A stretch of 33,923 bases of DNA from JANNFX01 sp031380225 (GTDB lineage: Bacteria > Pseudomonadota > Alphaproteobacteria > Rhizobiales > Hyphomicrobiaceae), in contig JANNFX010000062.1 in assembly GCA_031380225.1 (NCBI GenBank), positions 1 to 33,923 of the forward strand. Reading direction: 5' to 3'. Under the pieces are notes generated by a model, which did no database searches, was not told the DNA's origin, and saw nothing but the letters and a program-made list of their open reading frames with translations. The position numbers and the translations under genes are program-made. This document shows positions 23,608-31,960 of this stretch, piece by piece (within the stretch, counting starts at the first letter, position 1; each line of letters opens with the position of its first letter).

Positions 23608-24615
23608 TCACTCATCACTCGGTAGCGTCACGCGCGGCGCCGGGTATGAGAGAACCGGCGCGCCTTTCATGCGGGCCAAGCGCGCGACTTGCTCATAAGC
23701 AATGGTCGCAGCATTGAGGGCCGTGATGCCGCCACTGTCATAAGCGGGCGCGACTTCAACCACATCAGAACCCACAATGTTCAAGCCCGCGATGCCGCGC
23801 AAAATCTGCAACAGATCGACCGGCGCCAAACCGCCCGTCACCGGCGTACCGGTGCCCGGAGCAAAGGCCGGATCGAGGCAATCGATATCGACGGTCAGGT
23901 AACACGGTCCCTCGCCTGCGATCTCGACAATGGCCGCGGCGATATCAGACGCACGATTGGTGTCAACCATGATGTTGTCGAGAATGGTCATGCCCATCGC
24001 GTCATCGACCCAGGTGCGGATGCCGGTCTGCACCGAACGCTCCGGCACAATGAGGCCCTCGGCAATGGCGCGCGAGAACATGGTGCCGTGATTGATTTCA
24101 ACCGGGCCATCGAGCGGGTTCATCGAACTCCACGTATCGGTGTGGGCGTCGAATTGTATGAGCGCCAGCGGTCCATATTTTTTTGCGTGCGCCTTCAACA
24201 GCGCGTAGGTGACGAAATGATCGCCACCGAGCGACAACAAAAACGCGCCGCTGTCGATGACCTGGTTGGCGGCCGTCTCAATCGCGGCGACGACCGTCAG
24301 CGGATTGCCGTAGTCGAAATACACATCGCCGACATCGACGGCCTTCACGTACTGCATCGGATCGAACCCGCCGGGATAGGCTTTGAGTTCGGCCAATTGT
24401 GCGGATGCGGCCCGGATCGCATCAGGCCCAAAGCGCGCGCCGGGACGGTTGGACGTTGCGAGATCGAACGGAATGCCGAGGATCGCTAAGTCCGCACCGT
24501 TAGCGTTTTTGGCGCGCGGCGTGCGCAGGAACGTATGCGAGCCGGTATAAGTTTGCTCGCTGACGATGTTCGGAGACGAAAATACCGGCCGTGTTGGGGG
24601 AGCTTTTGCAGTCAC
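23608..24615 (-). CDS. speB: agmatinase-type ureohydrolase
   Basis: The protein of about 335 residues belongs to the arginase/agmatinase superfamily. The binuclear manganese ligands are visible: His in GGDHFVTY, Asp-His-Asp in DAHTDTW, and the two Asp in DIDCLDPAFAPGTGTPVTGG. Agmatinase makes putrescine and urea from agmatine. Related guanidino hydrolases share these motifs, so the substrate is not certain. The N-terminal extension of about 40 residues (VSEQTYTGSHTFL) is usual in alphaproteobacterial members. GTG 24615 has GAGG five bases upstream and fits better than GTG 24621. It stands alone. Confidence 0.82.
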   Translation of the reverse strand: MTAKAPPTRPVFSSPNIVSEQTYTGSHTFLRTPRAKNANGADLAILGIPFDLATSNRPGARFGPDAIRAASAQLAELKAYPGGFDPMQYVKAVDVGDVYFDYGNPLTVVAAIETAANQVIDSGAFLLSLGGDHFVTYALLKAHAKKYGPLALIQFDAHTDTWSSMNPLDGPVEINHGTMFSRAIAEGLIVPERSVQTGIRTWVDDAMGMTILDNIMVDTNRASDIAAAIVEIAGEGPCYLTVDIDCLDPAFAPGTGTPVTGGLAPVDLLQILRGIAGLNIVGSDVVEVAPAYDSGGITALNAATIAYEQVARLARMKGAPVLSYPAPRVTLPSDE

Positions 24616-25024
24616 GATCACCTCACTCGATCACGCACCTTTATGCGGCTCGCTCGGCGTTTCACGCAATCGCTCGCCAAGCGTTCGAGCAGTTGCGCAG
24701 TGTGCAGAGCGAGATCGCCATCAATGGACGTTCAAGGGGTTGCGCAGCGCGCAGTGCGAGAACGCCATCAAATTATGCGATCGAGCGGTTGCGTGAAACG
24801 CAGAGCGAGAACGCCATCAAAAACTGCGTAATCAGGTGTTGTCCGGCCACCACCGTGTTTTCCACCCGCCGGGCGTTCGCACGCTGGCTGGGGCTGCCTC
24901 CGTTTCTCGGCAGACTCGATTTTGCCAGGGTGGAAGGGAGAGTCAAGCAGGGGCGCCGCTCAAACGCCGCTGCAAGTGACAGATCTGAGCACATGATACG
25001 CGCGTTTTCGCGCTCTCCGCTCCT
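24616..25024. other. repeat-bearing intergenic region
   Basis: These 409 bp contain the inverted repeat and three tandem repeats at 24657-24826, listed separately. I see no convincing gene in the rest. The right half simply follows the end of the sorbosone-dehydrogenase-like gene. Confidence 0.5.
24657..24826. repeat. three imperfect tandem repeats with a flanking 20-bp inverted repeat
   Basis: The units are 24682-24728 (47 bp), 24729-24777 (49 bp) and 24778-24826 (49 bp). Each has the pattern CGttCgAGcgGTTGCGcag, then cAGaGCGAGAaCGCCATCAA. A 20-bp inverted repeat with one mismatch (GCGTTTCACGCAATCGCTCG at 24657-24676, its complement at 24782-24801) spans the block, so single-stranded copies could fold back. 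Confidence 0.7.
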
Positions 25025-26383
25025 TTACTTCCCTCCCTGCGCCTCGGAAGTTTGCCGGGCCGCACTGACGCGCCAGATTTGGTTGCCGACATCGTCTGCG
25101 ACGAGGAGTGCGCCGTCCGAGGCCAATGCCACGCCAACCGGGCGGCCGAGAGCGTTGCCGTCAGCGTCGAGGAACCCGGTCAAAACATCGACGGGCGCGC
25201 CGCCCGTCGGCTTGCCATCGGCGAATGGTACGAAAATGACCTTATAACCGCTCGCCGGCTTGCGGTTCCACGATCCATGCTGGCCGATGAACGCGCCGTT
25301 CGCGAAGGGTGCCGCAAGCGGAGTCTTGCCAGCGAAGGTCAGGCCCAACGAGGCTGTGTGCGCGCCGAGTGCATAATCAGGCGCGATCGCTTTAGCAACG
25401 AGATCCGTGCGCTCTGGTTGCACACGCTTGTCGACGTTCTGGCCAAAATAGCTATAGGGCCAGCCGTAAAAGCCGCCGTCCTTGACCGAGGTCAGGTAAT
25501 CGGGAACCAGGTCGTTGCCCAACTCGTCGCGCTCGTTGACGACGGTCCAAAGCACTTTCGATGATGGTTCAAATGCCATGCCATTGGGGTTTCTGAGGCC
25601 CGATGCAAAGACGCGCGATGCGCCGCTGGCAGTATCGATTTCCAAGATGGCGGCGCGATACTCTTCCTTGTCGATGCCGTTTTCGGCGACGTTGCTATTC
25701 GACCCAACTGTCACGTAAAGTTTCGTCCCATCGGGGCTCGCAATGACGTTCTTCGTCCAATGGTGATTGAGTGTACCACCGGGCAGGTCCGCGACTTTCA
25801 CGGCAGCGGCGCTGATGCGCGTGTCGCCGGCCGTGTAGGGGAATTTTACCAGCACGTCGGTGTTGGCGATGTAGAGCGTGTCGCCGGCGAGCGTCATTCC
25901 AAAGGGGGAATTCAAGCCTTCGAGGAACACGAATTTTTCAGCCGCGGTGCCGTCGGCCTTAAGCCCGCGCAAAAGAGTGATGCGGTTGGGGCTTTCAACG
26001 CCGGCGCCGGCCTTCTTCATGAACAGCCTCATCACCATGCCCTTGATGCCCTTATTTGCGTCGGGACGCTCGGGTGCGTTGGTTTCTGCGACGAGCACGT
26101 CACTGTTGGGCAAAACGTAAAGCCAGCGCGGGTGGTCGAGGTTGGCTGCATACGAGGACACCGCGAGGCCGGTCACGGGAGTTGGCTTTTGTCCGGCCTG
26201 CCAGCCTATTGCGGTCGGCACGTTGACGGTTGGAATGAGTGACGACGACGGCTCAGGCAACTGCGGGTTGGGGCCAAATCCGGGTTCCAATTTGGTCTCC
26301 TGTGCAAGGGCCACGGCGGAAGCGGCGCCAAGCAAAACGGTGGCCGCGACGACTATATATCTCGCATTCTTCGTCATTTTCAT
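25025..26383 (-). CDS. exported sorbosone-dehydrogenase-like (PQQ-type beta-propeller) protein
   Basis: The 452-residue protein has a signal peptide (hydrophobic residues 9-25, cleavage near ALA-Q). The mature part is a six-bladed propeller of the GSDH/L-sorbosone dehydrogenase family: HPRWLYVLPNSDVLVAETNAP, LNSPFGMTLAGDTLYIANTD, TLNHHWTKNVIASPDGTKLYVTVGSNSN, FASGLRNPNGMAFEP, and GQHGSWNRKPASGYKVIFVPF. Relatives use pyrroloquinoline quinone to oxidise sugars or aldehydes in the periplasm. Neither substrate nor PQQ use is proven here. ATG 26383 is preceded by an A/G-rich stretch (AAGAG); ATG 26377 is an alternative. Confidence 0.8.
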   Translation of the reverse strand: MKMTKNARYIVVAATVLLGAASAVALAQETKLEPGFGPNPQLPEPSSSLIPTVNVPTAIGWQAGQKPTPVTGLAVSSYAANLDHPRWLYVLPNSDVLVAETNAPERPDANKGIKGMVMRLFMKKAGAGVESPNRITLLRGLKADGTAAEKFVFLEGLNSPFGMTLAGDTLYIANTDVLVKFPYTAGDTRISAAAVKVADLPGGTLNHHWTKNVIASPDGTKLYVTVGSNSNVAENGIDKEEYRAAILEIDTASGASRVFASGLRNPNGMAFEPSSKVLWTVVNERDELGNDLVPDYLTSVKDGGFYGWPYSYFGQNVDKRVQPERTDLVAKAIAPDYALGAHTASLGLTFAGKTPLAAPFANGAFIGQHGSWNRKPASGYKVIFVPFADGKPTGGAPVDVLTGFLDADGNALGRPVGVALASDGALLVADDVGNQIWRVSAARQTSEAQGGK

Positions 26384-26713
26384 TCTCTTGAAAATATGCC
26401 AGCCAATCAGACGGCGCTGTTCGTGCATATGGTGCATATGTTTGAGCAACAGAGATAGCCGTCGGGGAGTTTTAACACTCCCGAACGGCCCAGCACCGTA
26501 AAAGGCGCCTGACAAATGCTGTTGCATCCGTCTGCAGAACAAACGCTATACCCAGGGTCGCGGTTCCGTCGTTGTTAAAAAAGTTTCTGCGATCCAGGCA
26601 ACCATCACTTTTTGCAGTCGAAATCTTTTAAGTGCGCGGTGACTCAAATATCGGGTCGGCGTTGTCTGCGCACACGACCCCGATCTCCCCGATTTTTCCG
26701 GCATCTCCTCCCC
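26384..26713. other. intergenic region upstream of the sorbosone-dehydrogenase-like gene
   Basis: These 330 bp lie between two minus-strand genes. I see no further gene or strong secondary structure. The promoter of the downstream gene should be here. Confidence 0.35.
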
Positions 26714-27673
26714 TCACGCCGCCATTTCTCGGACACCCAGGTACGCATCGAATGCGGCCCAGAATTTTTGGCGGATGCTGTCGGTTTCTTGCAGAATTTC
26801 GTGATTGGCGCCAGGCAACAGAATTTGACTGCCAACCTTCAGGCGGACGCCGAAGTCTTCGATCACACGCGTATCAACAATGCGATCCTTGCCGGCTCCA
26901 AACACGAGACACGGCACGCGAATGGCATGCGGAAAATCTGGATTCTGCATGACTGCCATCGAGCGATAGGCGGCGCGCAGCCAGAATATCGTCGGCGACC
27001 CAAGCCCGAGTTCGGGCGCGTAGTCGAGCACGGCCTTGTTGCGCGCATGACGCTCGCGGTCCGACGTCAGCAGGCCGATTTCAATCGGCAACTGCTCGGC
27101 AGCAAAAGACGTTCCACCCAAAATATATCTGGTGCCTAGGCCAAGTAACGTACAGATTTCGCTATAGACCCTGACGAACAGTTGCGAGTGCTTCGAACGC
27201 TCGGGGTGAATTGCAATCATCGGCGCAACCAACACCATGCGATCAAACCAGGAGCCAGGCAGAATGGCATTACGCAACAGAATATGCGCGCCCATCGAAT
27301 GCGCCATGGCGATGTAAGGCGGCGGGCAGTCCGGCAGCACGATGTTTTTCATGAATGCGGACAGGTCGCGATCATACTCGGAGAAATCGCGGACGTGGCC
27401 TTTGCGCATGTCTGGCAACTTACGTTCCGAGCCGCCCTGCCCGCGCCAATCGAGCGCCGCAACTGCAAATCCGCGGCGCCGTAAATCGGCGATGACTTCG
27501 AAGTATTTTTCGATGTACTCGCCGCGGCCGCCGAATAGGCAAATCGTGCCGCGGCGTGGCCCGCGCGTGGCTTGCCAGCAGGCGTACCGGAGTTGCGTGC
27601 CGTCGAAAGACTGTAAGGCCCCGATCACTGCCCCGCCCGGCACCGGGTTATTGGGCAGCGAAACCAAATCCAT
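26714..27673 (-). CDS. alpha/beta hydrolase of the monoacylglycerol lipase/lysophospholipase type
   Basis: The 319-residue protein has a complete alpha/beta-hydrolase site. The nucleophile Ser126 is in AHSMGAH, the acid is Asp263 in GAGKDRIVD, and His291 is in GANHEIL. The oxyanion region FGGRGEYIEKYFEVIADLRRRGFAVAALDWRGQGGS is characteristic of 'serine aminopeptidase S33/lysophospholipase' proteins (PldB-like). The likely substrates are monoacylglycerols or lysophospholipids. ATG 27673 has AAGGGA upstream; a longer frame to 27865 would overlap the preceding gene and add an unusual leader, so I reject it. The Asp-rich exported protein gene ends 89 bp upstream on the same strand. Confidence 0.85.
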   Translation of the reverse strand: MDLVSLPNNPVPGGAVIGALQSFDGTQLRYACWQATRGPRRGTICLFGGRGEYIEKYFEVIADLRRRGFAVAALDWRGQGGSERKLPDMRKGHVRDFSEYDRDLSAFMKNIVLPDCPPPYIAMAHSMGAHILLRNAILPGSWFDRMVLVAPMIAIHPERSKHSQLFVRVYSEICTLLGLGTRYILGGTSFAAEQLPIEIGLLTSDRERHARNKAVLDYAPELGLGSPTIFWLRAAYRSMAVMQNPDFPHAIRVPCLVFGAGKDRIVDTRVIEDFGVRLKVGSQILLPGANHEILQETDSIRQKFWAAFDAYLGVREMAA

Positions 27674-27761
27674 GCCGATGTCCCTTAAGTGTGCAGCGCT
27701 GTTTTCGAGTTGCGGCGTAGCACGATTTGGAACAGGCGCGGAAGTCTCAACGCCGGGGGCG

Positions 27762-28358
27762 CTAGTCCTTATAGCCGTAGCGGACGCGCGGGGCGGTGTC
27801 ATAGCCGCTCCATTGCGGACCGTAGACCGGGCGCGCTGAAATTGTGCGGCCATTGCAGCCGTCAATCTTCAGCAAGAATGGCCGGCCGGTGCCGCGGCGC
27901 TCGGCACGTATCACGGCCACGCCCTCACCGAATGACGCTAAGTGAAATCGCGTCCAGCCTTCGTTCTCTAGGTTCTGTTTGACACGATGCCCGGGCAGGC
28001 AGCGGCTGTGGCGAGGCTCGTCCTGATTATAACCGCGGCGGTCGCGATATTGATCTCTGGAGTTGTAGTGGTCCGGACGGTCGTCCCGATTGGCTACGTC
28101 ATCATCATCGTCATCGTCCTGGCCGTCGTCCCGATTGCGCCAGCGCCCGCTATAGCGGGGCCCGTCGTCATCGTCATCATCGGCACGATCATTACTTGGA
28201 TCGGCACGATCATCGCTTTGACCGCTGAAGTAAGGTTGCCGATGACCGAAATAGCCATCGCGGCCGTCCGATAAATCGGCCGCAAAGGCCGCGTGACCTG
28301 ACAGGCTGAGCATCTGAACGGCGGCAACTAATAATGTGATGAGCGAAGTGGATTTCAT
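27762..28358 (-). CDS. exported Asp-rich protein with PepSY-like C-terminal domain
   Basis: The 198-residue protein has a signal peptide (residues 1-26, cleavage after AFA). Residues 28-110 are very hydrophilic, rich in Asp, Arg, Asn and Tyr, with two long acidic runs (six and seven consecutive Asp). The C-terminal part, starting at Cys119, reads CLPGHRVKQNLENEGWTRF, GEGVAVIRAER, and LLKIDGCNGRTI. It resembles the small PepSY-like units common in Hyphomicrobiales, with two Cys that could pair. The acidic region may bind Ca2+, an inference strengthened by the RTX genes nearby. ATG 28358 has GGAG upstream. Confidence 0.72.
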   Translation of the reverse strand: MKSTSLITLLVAAVQMLSLSGHAAFAADLSDGRDGYFGHRQPYFSGQSDDRADPSNDRADDDDDDGPRYSGRWRNRDDGQDDDDDDDVANRDDRPDHYNSRDQYRDRRGYNQDEPRHSRCLPGHRVKQNLENEGWTRFHLASFGEGVAVIRAERRGTGRPFLLKIDGCNGRTISARPVYGPQWSGYDTAPRVRYGYKD

Positions 28359-28557
28359 GGTCTCCTCGCATGTGTCCGGGGTGCAAATTCCGGCCTTTAG
28401 CCTCTGCCAATCAACATGAACGGGAGATGAAGGATGTTATATTCTTCGTGCAATGTCATGGGCATTTGGTCTGAAGTTTAGAAATATAAATGCCGCGACC
28501 TTAAACTCAAATTGTTGTAAGCAAGTCGCCACTTTGCATTGAAACTGGAAGCCGGTC

Positions 28558-30282
28558 ATGGTCACAAAAGTTGGCACCAAAAAGAACGATCATTTGTCCG
28601 GCACGGCCGGCGCTGATACCCTGTTCGGCCTCGAAGGCAATGACACCATCGACGCCGGCAAAGGCAACGACAAGATGGACGCCGGCACTGGCGCCGATAC
28701 GGTCAGAGGCGGCGACGGCAACGACCTGATCCTCGGCAACAAGGGTAACGACAAACTCTTTGGCGACAAAGGCAAAGATACCATCCTCGGCGGCGCCGAC
28801 AACGACACCATCAACGGCGGCGACGGCGACGACGGCCTGCAAGGTGACGCGGGCACGGACAAAATCTTCGGTGGTGCCGGCAAGGATATCTTGGTCGGCG
28901 TCACCGGCAATGATTACCTCGATGGCGGCGACGGCGACGACACGCTCGACGGCGGCACAGCTGTCGACACGCTGATCGGCGGCGCTGGCAAAGACAAACT
29001 CTTCGGCGGCGACGGCGGCGACACTCTTTCAGGCGGCTTGGACGCCGACCAGTTGGCTGGCGGCAAAGGCAACGACATAATGGATGGCGGCGACGGCGCC
29101 GATCAACTGTTTGGCCAAGATGACACCGACACGCTAACCGGCGGTCCCGGCGACGACTATCTTGACGGTGGCAAAGGGGACGACAAGCTGGACGGCGGTA
29201 AGGGCAACGACTTTATCCTGGCAGGTCCCGGCGCTGATACCATCGATGGCGGCGAAGGCACCGATACGCTCTCCTACGCCGATGCGACGATCGCTGTCGA
29301 AATCGCACTCGATAAAACACTCATGGGCAAGGGCGGCGCGGCGGGCGACGACTGGAAAAACATTGAAAACCTGAACGGATCGAAATTCGACGACACGTTA
29401 ACTGGTTCCGATCTTTTCGTCTCGACGATCCAAGGCGGCGACGGCAACGACACCATTACTGGTGGAATTAAAAGTGACGCCCTCGTCGGCGGCAAGGGCA
29501 ACGACATCATCAACGGAGGTGATGGCAACGACTCGATTTACGGCAGCGACGGCGATGACACATTGAACGGTGGCGCGGGTGACGACTTTATCCTCGCCGG
29601 TCCCGGCGCTGACATCATCGACGGCGGCGCCAATACGAAGGTGCTGTTCACAACGACGGGCTTTATATTCGGCGACTATCTCGACTATGCAGACGCGATA
29701 ACTGGCGTCGAAGTGGCACTTGATCAGACACTGTTAGGTAAGAACGGCGCGGCGGGCGACGACTGGAAAAATGTTGAGCACCTCATCGGCTCCGACTTCG
29801 ATGACAAGCTGACGGGCTCAGATAGCTTTGGCGGCTGGCTCCAGGGCGGTGATGGTAACGACACCATCACGGCTGGAACTGGGGGCAATGACATCAATAG
29901 CGGCTTCAACATGATGCGCGGCGATCAGGGCACCGATACGCTCGTTGGCAAAGCTGGTAATTTCGATGGCTTCGTCGCGCAGTATAATCTCGGCGCCGAT
30001 ACGTTCTCAGGCTTCGTTCACAACAGCGATTTAGTTATGCTGTCTAAATTTGAGTTCAAAATCACAGCCGATCCGATGGACGCCACCAAGCTGACCGCCG
30101 CCGCCCTTCAAGTTGGCTCAGATAATATCGCCCTGACTACCGATGTGCGGCTGATCTTCGAGACCGATACACGCATCCTGTGGGCCGATCTTGACGGCAA
30201 TGGCTCCGGCGCCCCGGTTGCCATCGCCACCATCAGCGATCTCAACACGGCAACCATCAGCGATTTCTATGTGATGTTTTAG
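28558..30282 (+). CDS. RTX protein 1: hemolysin-type calcium-binding repeat protein
   Basis: The 574-residue protein lacks a Sec signal peptide, as usual for type I secretion substrates. From residue about 10 to 345 it is made of glycine/aspartate nonapeptides (GGxGxDxLx), which form Ca2+-filled beta-rolls in RTX proteins. Two copies of a non-RTX module interrupt the array (residues 218-300 and 342-437), each with a DWKN(I/V)E(N/H)L block. Residues 440-574 are a non-repetitive C-terminal domain that should hold the secretion signal. The activity is unknown: no protease, lipase or toxin domain is visible. ATG 28558 has GGAAG eight bases upstream. The transporter genes are outside the window. 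Confidence 0.88.
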   Translation: MVTKVGTKKNDHLSGTAGADTLFGLEGNDTIDAGKGNDKMDAGTGADTVRGGDGNDLILGNKGNDKLFGDKGKDTILGGADNDTINGGDGDDGLQGDAGTDKIFGGAGKDILVGVTGNDYLDGGDGDDTLDGGTAVDTLIGGAGKDKLFGGDGGDTLSGGLDADQLAGGKGNDIMDGGDGADQLFGQDDTDTLTGGPGDDYLDGGKGDDKLDGGKGNDFILAGPGADTIDGGEGTDTLSYADATIAVEIALDKTLMGKGGAAGDDWKNIENLNGSKFDDTLTGSDLFVSTIQGGDGNDTITGGIKSDALVGGKGNDIINGGDGNDSIYGSDGDDTLNGGAGDDFILAGPGADIIDGGANTKVLFTTTGFIFGDYLDYADAITGVEVALDQTLLGKNGAAGDDWKNVEHLIGSDFDDKLTGSDSFGGWLQGGDGNDTITAGTGGNDINSGFNMMRGDQGTDTLVGKAGNFDGFVAQYNLGADTFSGFVHNSDLVMLSKFEFKITADPMDATKLTAAALQVGSDNIALTTDVRLIFETDTRILWADLDGNGSGAPVAIATISDLNTATISDFYVMF

Positions 30283-30553
30283 GGCGGCCATGCCCGCTCC
30301 TTGTGGATCCGCCAAAAACCGGGTTGTGCCCAACGCTGTTTGGACTGGCGGGCGTTAACAGGCAAAATTAAGCCTACCTATTAAAGCCAAAACTCAAATT
30401 TATTGGACTTAAGTCCGTCGACACAATCTATCTCTGGATTAATCTGTCCTCAAATGAGCTGGTCCCGGTTCTGTGAATTATAGATTTTTTCACGAGGCCC
30501 AGGCACTCGAGATCGACGCCATTTATCAGCAGTTTTGTTCGGAGTAAAATATC
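30283..30553. other. intergenic region between RTX genes 1 and 2
   Basis: This AT-rich spacer of 271 bp contains a perfect 12-bp palindrome GGACTTAAGTCC at 30405-30416, a possible operator. I see no strong terminator after the first gene. Confidence 0.35.
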
Positions 30554-31222
30554 ATGGCAGTCAAACGCGGCACCAGTGGTTCCGAGACAATTATCGGAAC
30601 TGGCTTCGCCGATTTACTGATTGGGCTCGGCGGCAGCGACACTCTGATCGGCAACGGCGGTAACGATATCATCGACGGCGGCGGCGGCAATGACCTTATC
30701 CGTGGCAACGCGGGTGGCGACGCCATCCGCGGTAGCACAGGGAGCGATCGTCTATTCGGAGATTCAGGTAACGACACCGTCCTCGGAAGCACCGGCAACG
30801 ATACGCTGAATGGCGGCACCGGCCATGACTTGTTGAATGGTGGTTTCGGAAATGATCTCATCAATGGCGGGGCCGGTGCCGATGTGATGCGGGGCGAAGG
30901 CGGCTTCGATGTCTTCACGTTCGATGATTTCGATGGTCTATTCAACAATATCCTGGCCAACAATTGGGATGACCGCATCTTTGGCTACAACGACAACCAA
31001 GACCGATTCAGTTTCTTGCGCACGAATTTCTCAACTGTCGACTTGGTGTATTACTCAACGCCGGGCGTCAGCCCAAATGGCATCGTTGGAACTGAAATTC
31101 TGTACGGCAGCGGACCCCTGAATGGCTACACGGGATTTGTCTTCGTTGCTGGATACGATCCCGGCGAATGGAGCAACTCTGATTTCATCGGCGTGACCAT
31201 CGATCAAACGTCCATCCTCTGA
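30554..31222 (+). CDS. RTX protein 2: small hemolysin-type calcium-binding repeat protein
   Basis: The 222-residue protein has about ten RTX nonapeptides over residues 8-120 (GNGGNDIIDGGGGNDLIRG, GFGNDLINGGAGADVMRGEGG). A non-repeat C-terminal domain of about 100 residues follows, with FDVFTFDDFDGLF and a Gly/Tyr-rich end; this part probably holds the type I secretion signal. No catalytic motif is visible. The sequence is less regular than RTX protein 1, so it is not a simple recent copy. ATG 30554 has GGAG about ten bases upstream. A strong terminator follows, so it is likely expressed from a promoter in the spacer. Confidence 0.85.
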   Translation: MAVKRGTSGSETIIGTGFADLLIGLGGSDTLIGNGGNDIIDGGGGNDLIRGNAGGDAIRGSTGSDRLFGDSGNDTVLGSTGNDTLNGGTGHDLLNGGFGNDLINGGAGADVMRGEGGFDVFTFDDFDGLFNNILANNWDDRIFGYNDNQDRFSFLRTNFSTVDLVYYSTPGVSPNGIVGTEILYGSGPLNGYTGFVFVAGYDPGEWSNSDFIGVTIDQTSIL

Positions 31223-31243
31223 ACGGACAAATATTTGTAAATG

Positions 31244-31276
31244 CGGCTGGTCCCCTGGGGCTGGCCGTTTTTTTTT
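31244..31276 (+). terminator. intrinsic terminator after RTX gene 2
   Basis: CGGCTGGTCC pairs with GGGCTGGCCG through ten pairs, including G-U pairs, with a short loop. Nine consecutive T follow (31268-31276). Confidence 0.85.
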
Positions 31277-31284
31277 ATCTGCCA

Positions 31285-31311
31285 CTTGAAACGCCCCCCA
31301 CCCATCCTAAG
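31285..31311 (+). promoter_or_regulatory. RpoH (heat-shock sigma) type promoter of hsp20
   Basis: CTTGAAA (31285-31291) is followed, 17 bp after CTTG, by CCTAAG (31306-31311). This matches the alphaproteobacterial RpoH consensus CTTG-N17-CYTATNTNNG closely. It lies about 100 bp before the gene start, as expected for a transcript with a ROSE leader. Confidence 0.7.
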
Positions 31312-31312
31312 T

Positions 31313-31413
31313 TAACGTCGTGCCCGCCGTTCTAAGCGGGGGTGCAGACTGAACCGGGCCCGGCCATCGTGGCGGGCTCACTCAACACGTTGCTTCTAAG
31401 AAGGACCTGTCCC
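31313..31413 (+). ncRNA. ROSE-like RNA thermometer in the hsp20 5' leader
   Basis: The leader folds into three hairpins. Hairpins 1 (31323-31340, CCCGC/GCGGG) and 2 (31358-31377, GCCC and GCCA arms) are stable. The third has TTGCTTC (31390-31396), loop TAA, and GAAGGA (31400-31405), in which the ribosome binding site is paired. The TTGCT block opposite AAGGA, with a G-G opposition at 31392/31404, is the hallmark of ROSE thermometers. Heating should open the weak stem and free the ribosome binding site. Confidence 0.8.
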
Positions 31414-31881
31414 ATGCGACACCTCGACTTCACACCCCTATTCCGTTCCACAGTCGGTTTTGACCGTCTTGTACAAATGCTCGACGCCGCAAATGGCTTC
31501 GATGCTGACAGCTACCCGCCGTACAACATCGAGCGCACTGGCGATAATGCCTACCGTATTACCATGGCAGTCGCCGGCTTTTCGGGCTCCGACCTCAAGG
31601 TCGACCTGAAAGAAGCGTTGCTAACCGTGAAGGGCGAAAAAGCTCCAGAAACGGCTGAACGAACTTATCTGCACCGCGGCATCGCCAACCGCGCGTTTGA
31701 GCGCCGGTTCCAGCTCGCCGATTACGTCGAAGTGACGGGCGCCTCGCTGACCGATGGCGTCTTGAGCCTCGATCTTGTGCGCAACCTGCCGGAAAAGCTG
31801 AAGCCGCGATCCATTGCGATTTCAGTCGACAGTACTCCGAAGCAGATTGAAGCGTCATCTGAGCTGAATAAGGCAGCTTAA
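31414..31881 (+). CDS. small heat-shock protein Hsp20 (IbpA type)
   Basis: The 155-residue protein has an alpha-crystallin domain at about residues 35-135. The N-terminus RHLDFTPLFRSTVGFDRLVQML is typical of IbpA-like class A sHsps in Hyphomicrobiales. AYRITMAVAGFSGSDLKVDL, LHRGIANRAFERRFQLAD and GVLSLDLVRNLPE (the A-x-x-x-n-G-vL-like motif) define the fold. These proteins hold unfolding proteins in a refoldable state. The start at ATG 31414 has AAGGA eight bases upstream, held in a ROSE-like hairpin. Induction by an RpoH-type promoter and by heat melting of the leader is inferred from sequence. It splits the RTX cluster. Confidence 0.93.
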   Translation: MRHLDFTPLFRSTVGFDRLVQMLDAANGFDADSYPPYNIERTGDNAYRITMAVAGFSGSDLKVDLKEALLTVKGEKAPETAERTYLHRGIANRAFERRFQLADYVEVTGASLTDGVLSLDLVRNLPEKLKPRSIAISVDSTPKQIEASSELNKAA

Positions 31882-31904
31882 GTCTGCATATTCACAAACA
31901 ACGA

Positions 31905-31932
31905 ACATCCCGGGGGCTCGCCCTCGGGATGT
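31905..31932. terminator. hairpin between hsp20 and the convergent RTX gene 3
   Basis: ACATCCCG pairs with CGGGATGT, and an inner GGGC/GCCC stem surrounds a short loop. The following T stretch is weak on the plus strand, so it probably serves both genes loosely. Confidence 0.65.
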
Positions 31933-31960
31933 TTCGCTTTGTTCATTGCTGCAACGCTCT

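Noticed and set aside
24682..24826. CRISPR array
   Set aside because: Only three units, imperfect and contiguous, with no unique spacers between them and no cas genes.
27674..27865. 64-residue N-terminal extension of the alpha/beta hydrolase
   Set aside because: It overlaps the preceding gene, is low-complexity, and the ATG at 27673 has its own ribosome binding site.
28558..31222. DNA-level tandem repeat or CRISPR-like array
   Set aside because: The repetition is at codon level and in frame with the GGxGxDxLx nonapeptide of RTX proteins, so it is protein-coding repeats.
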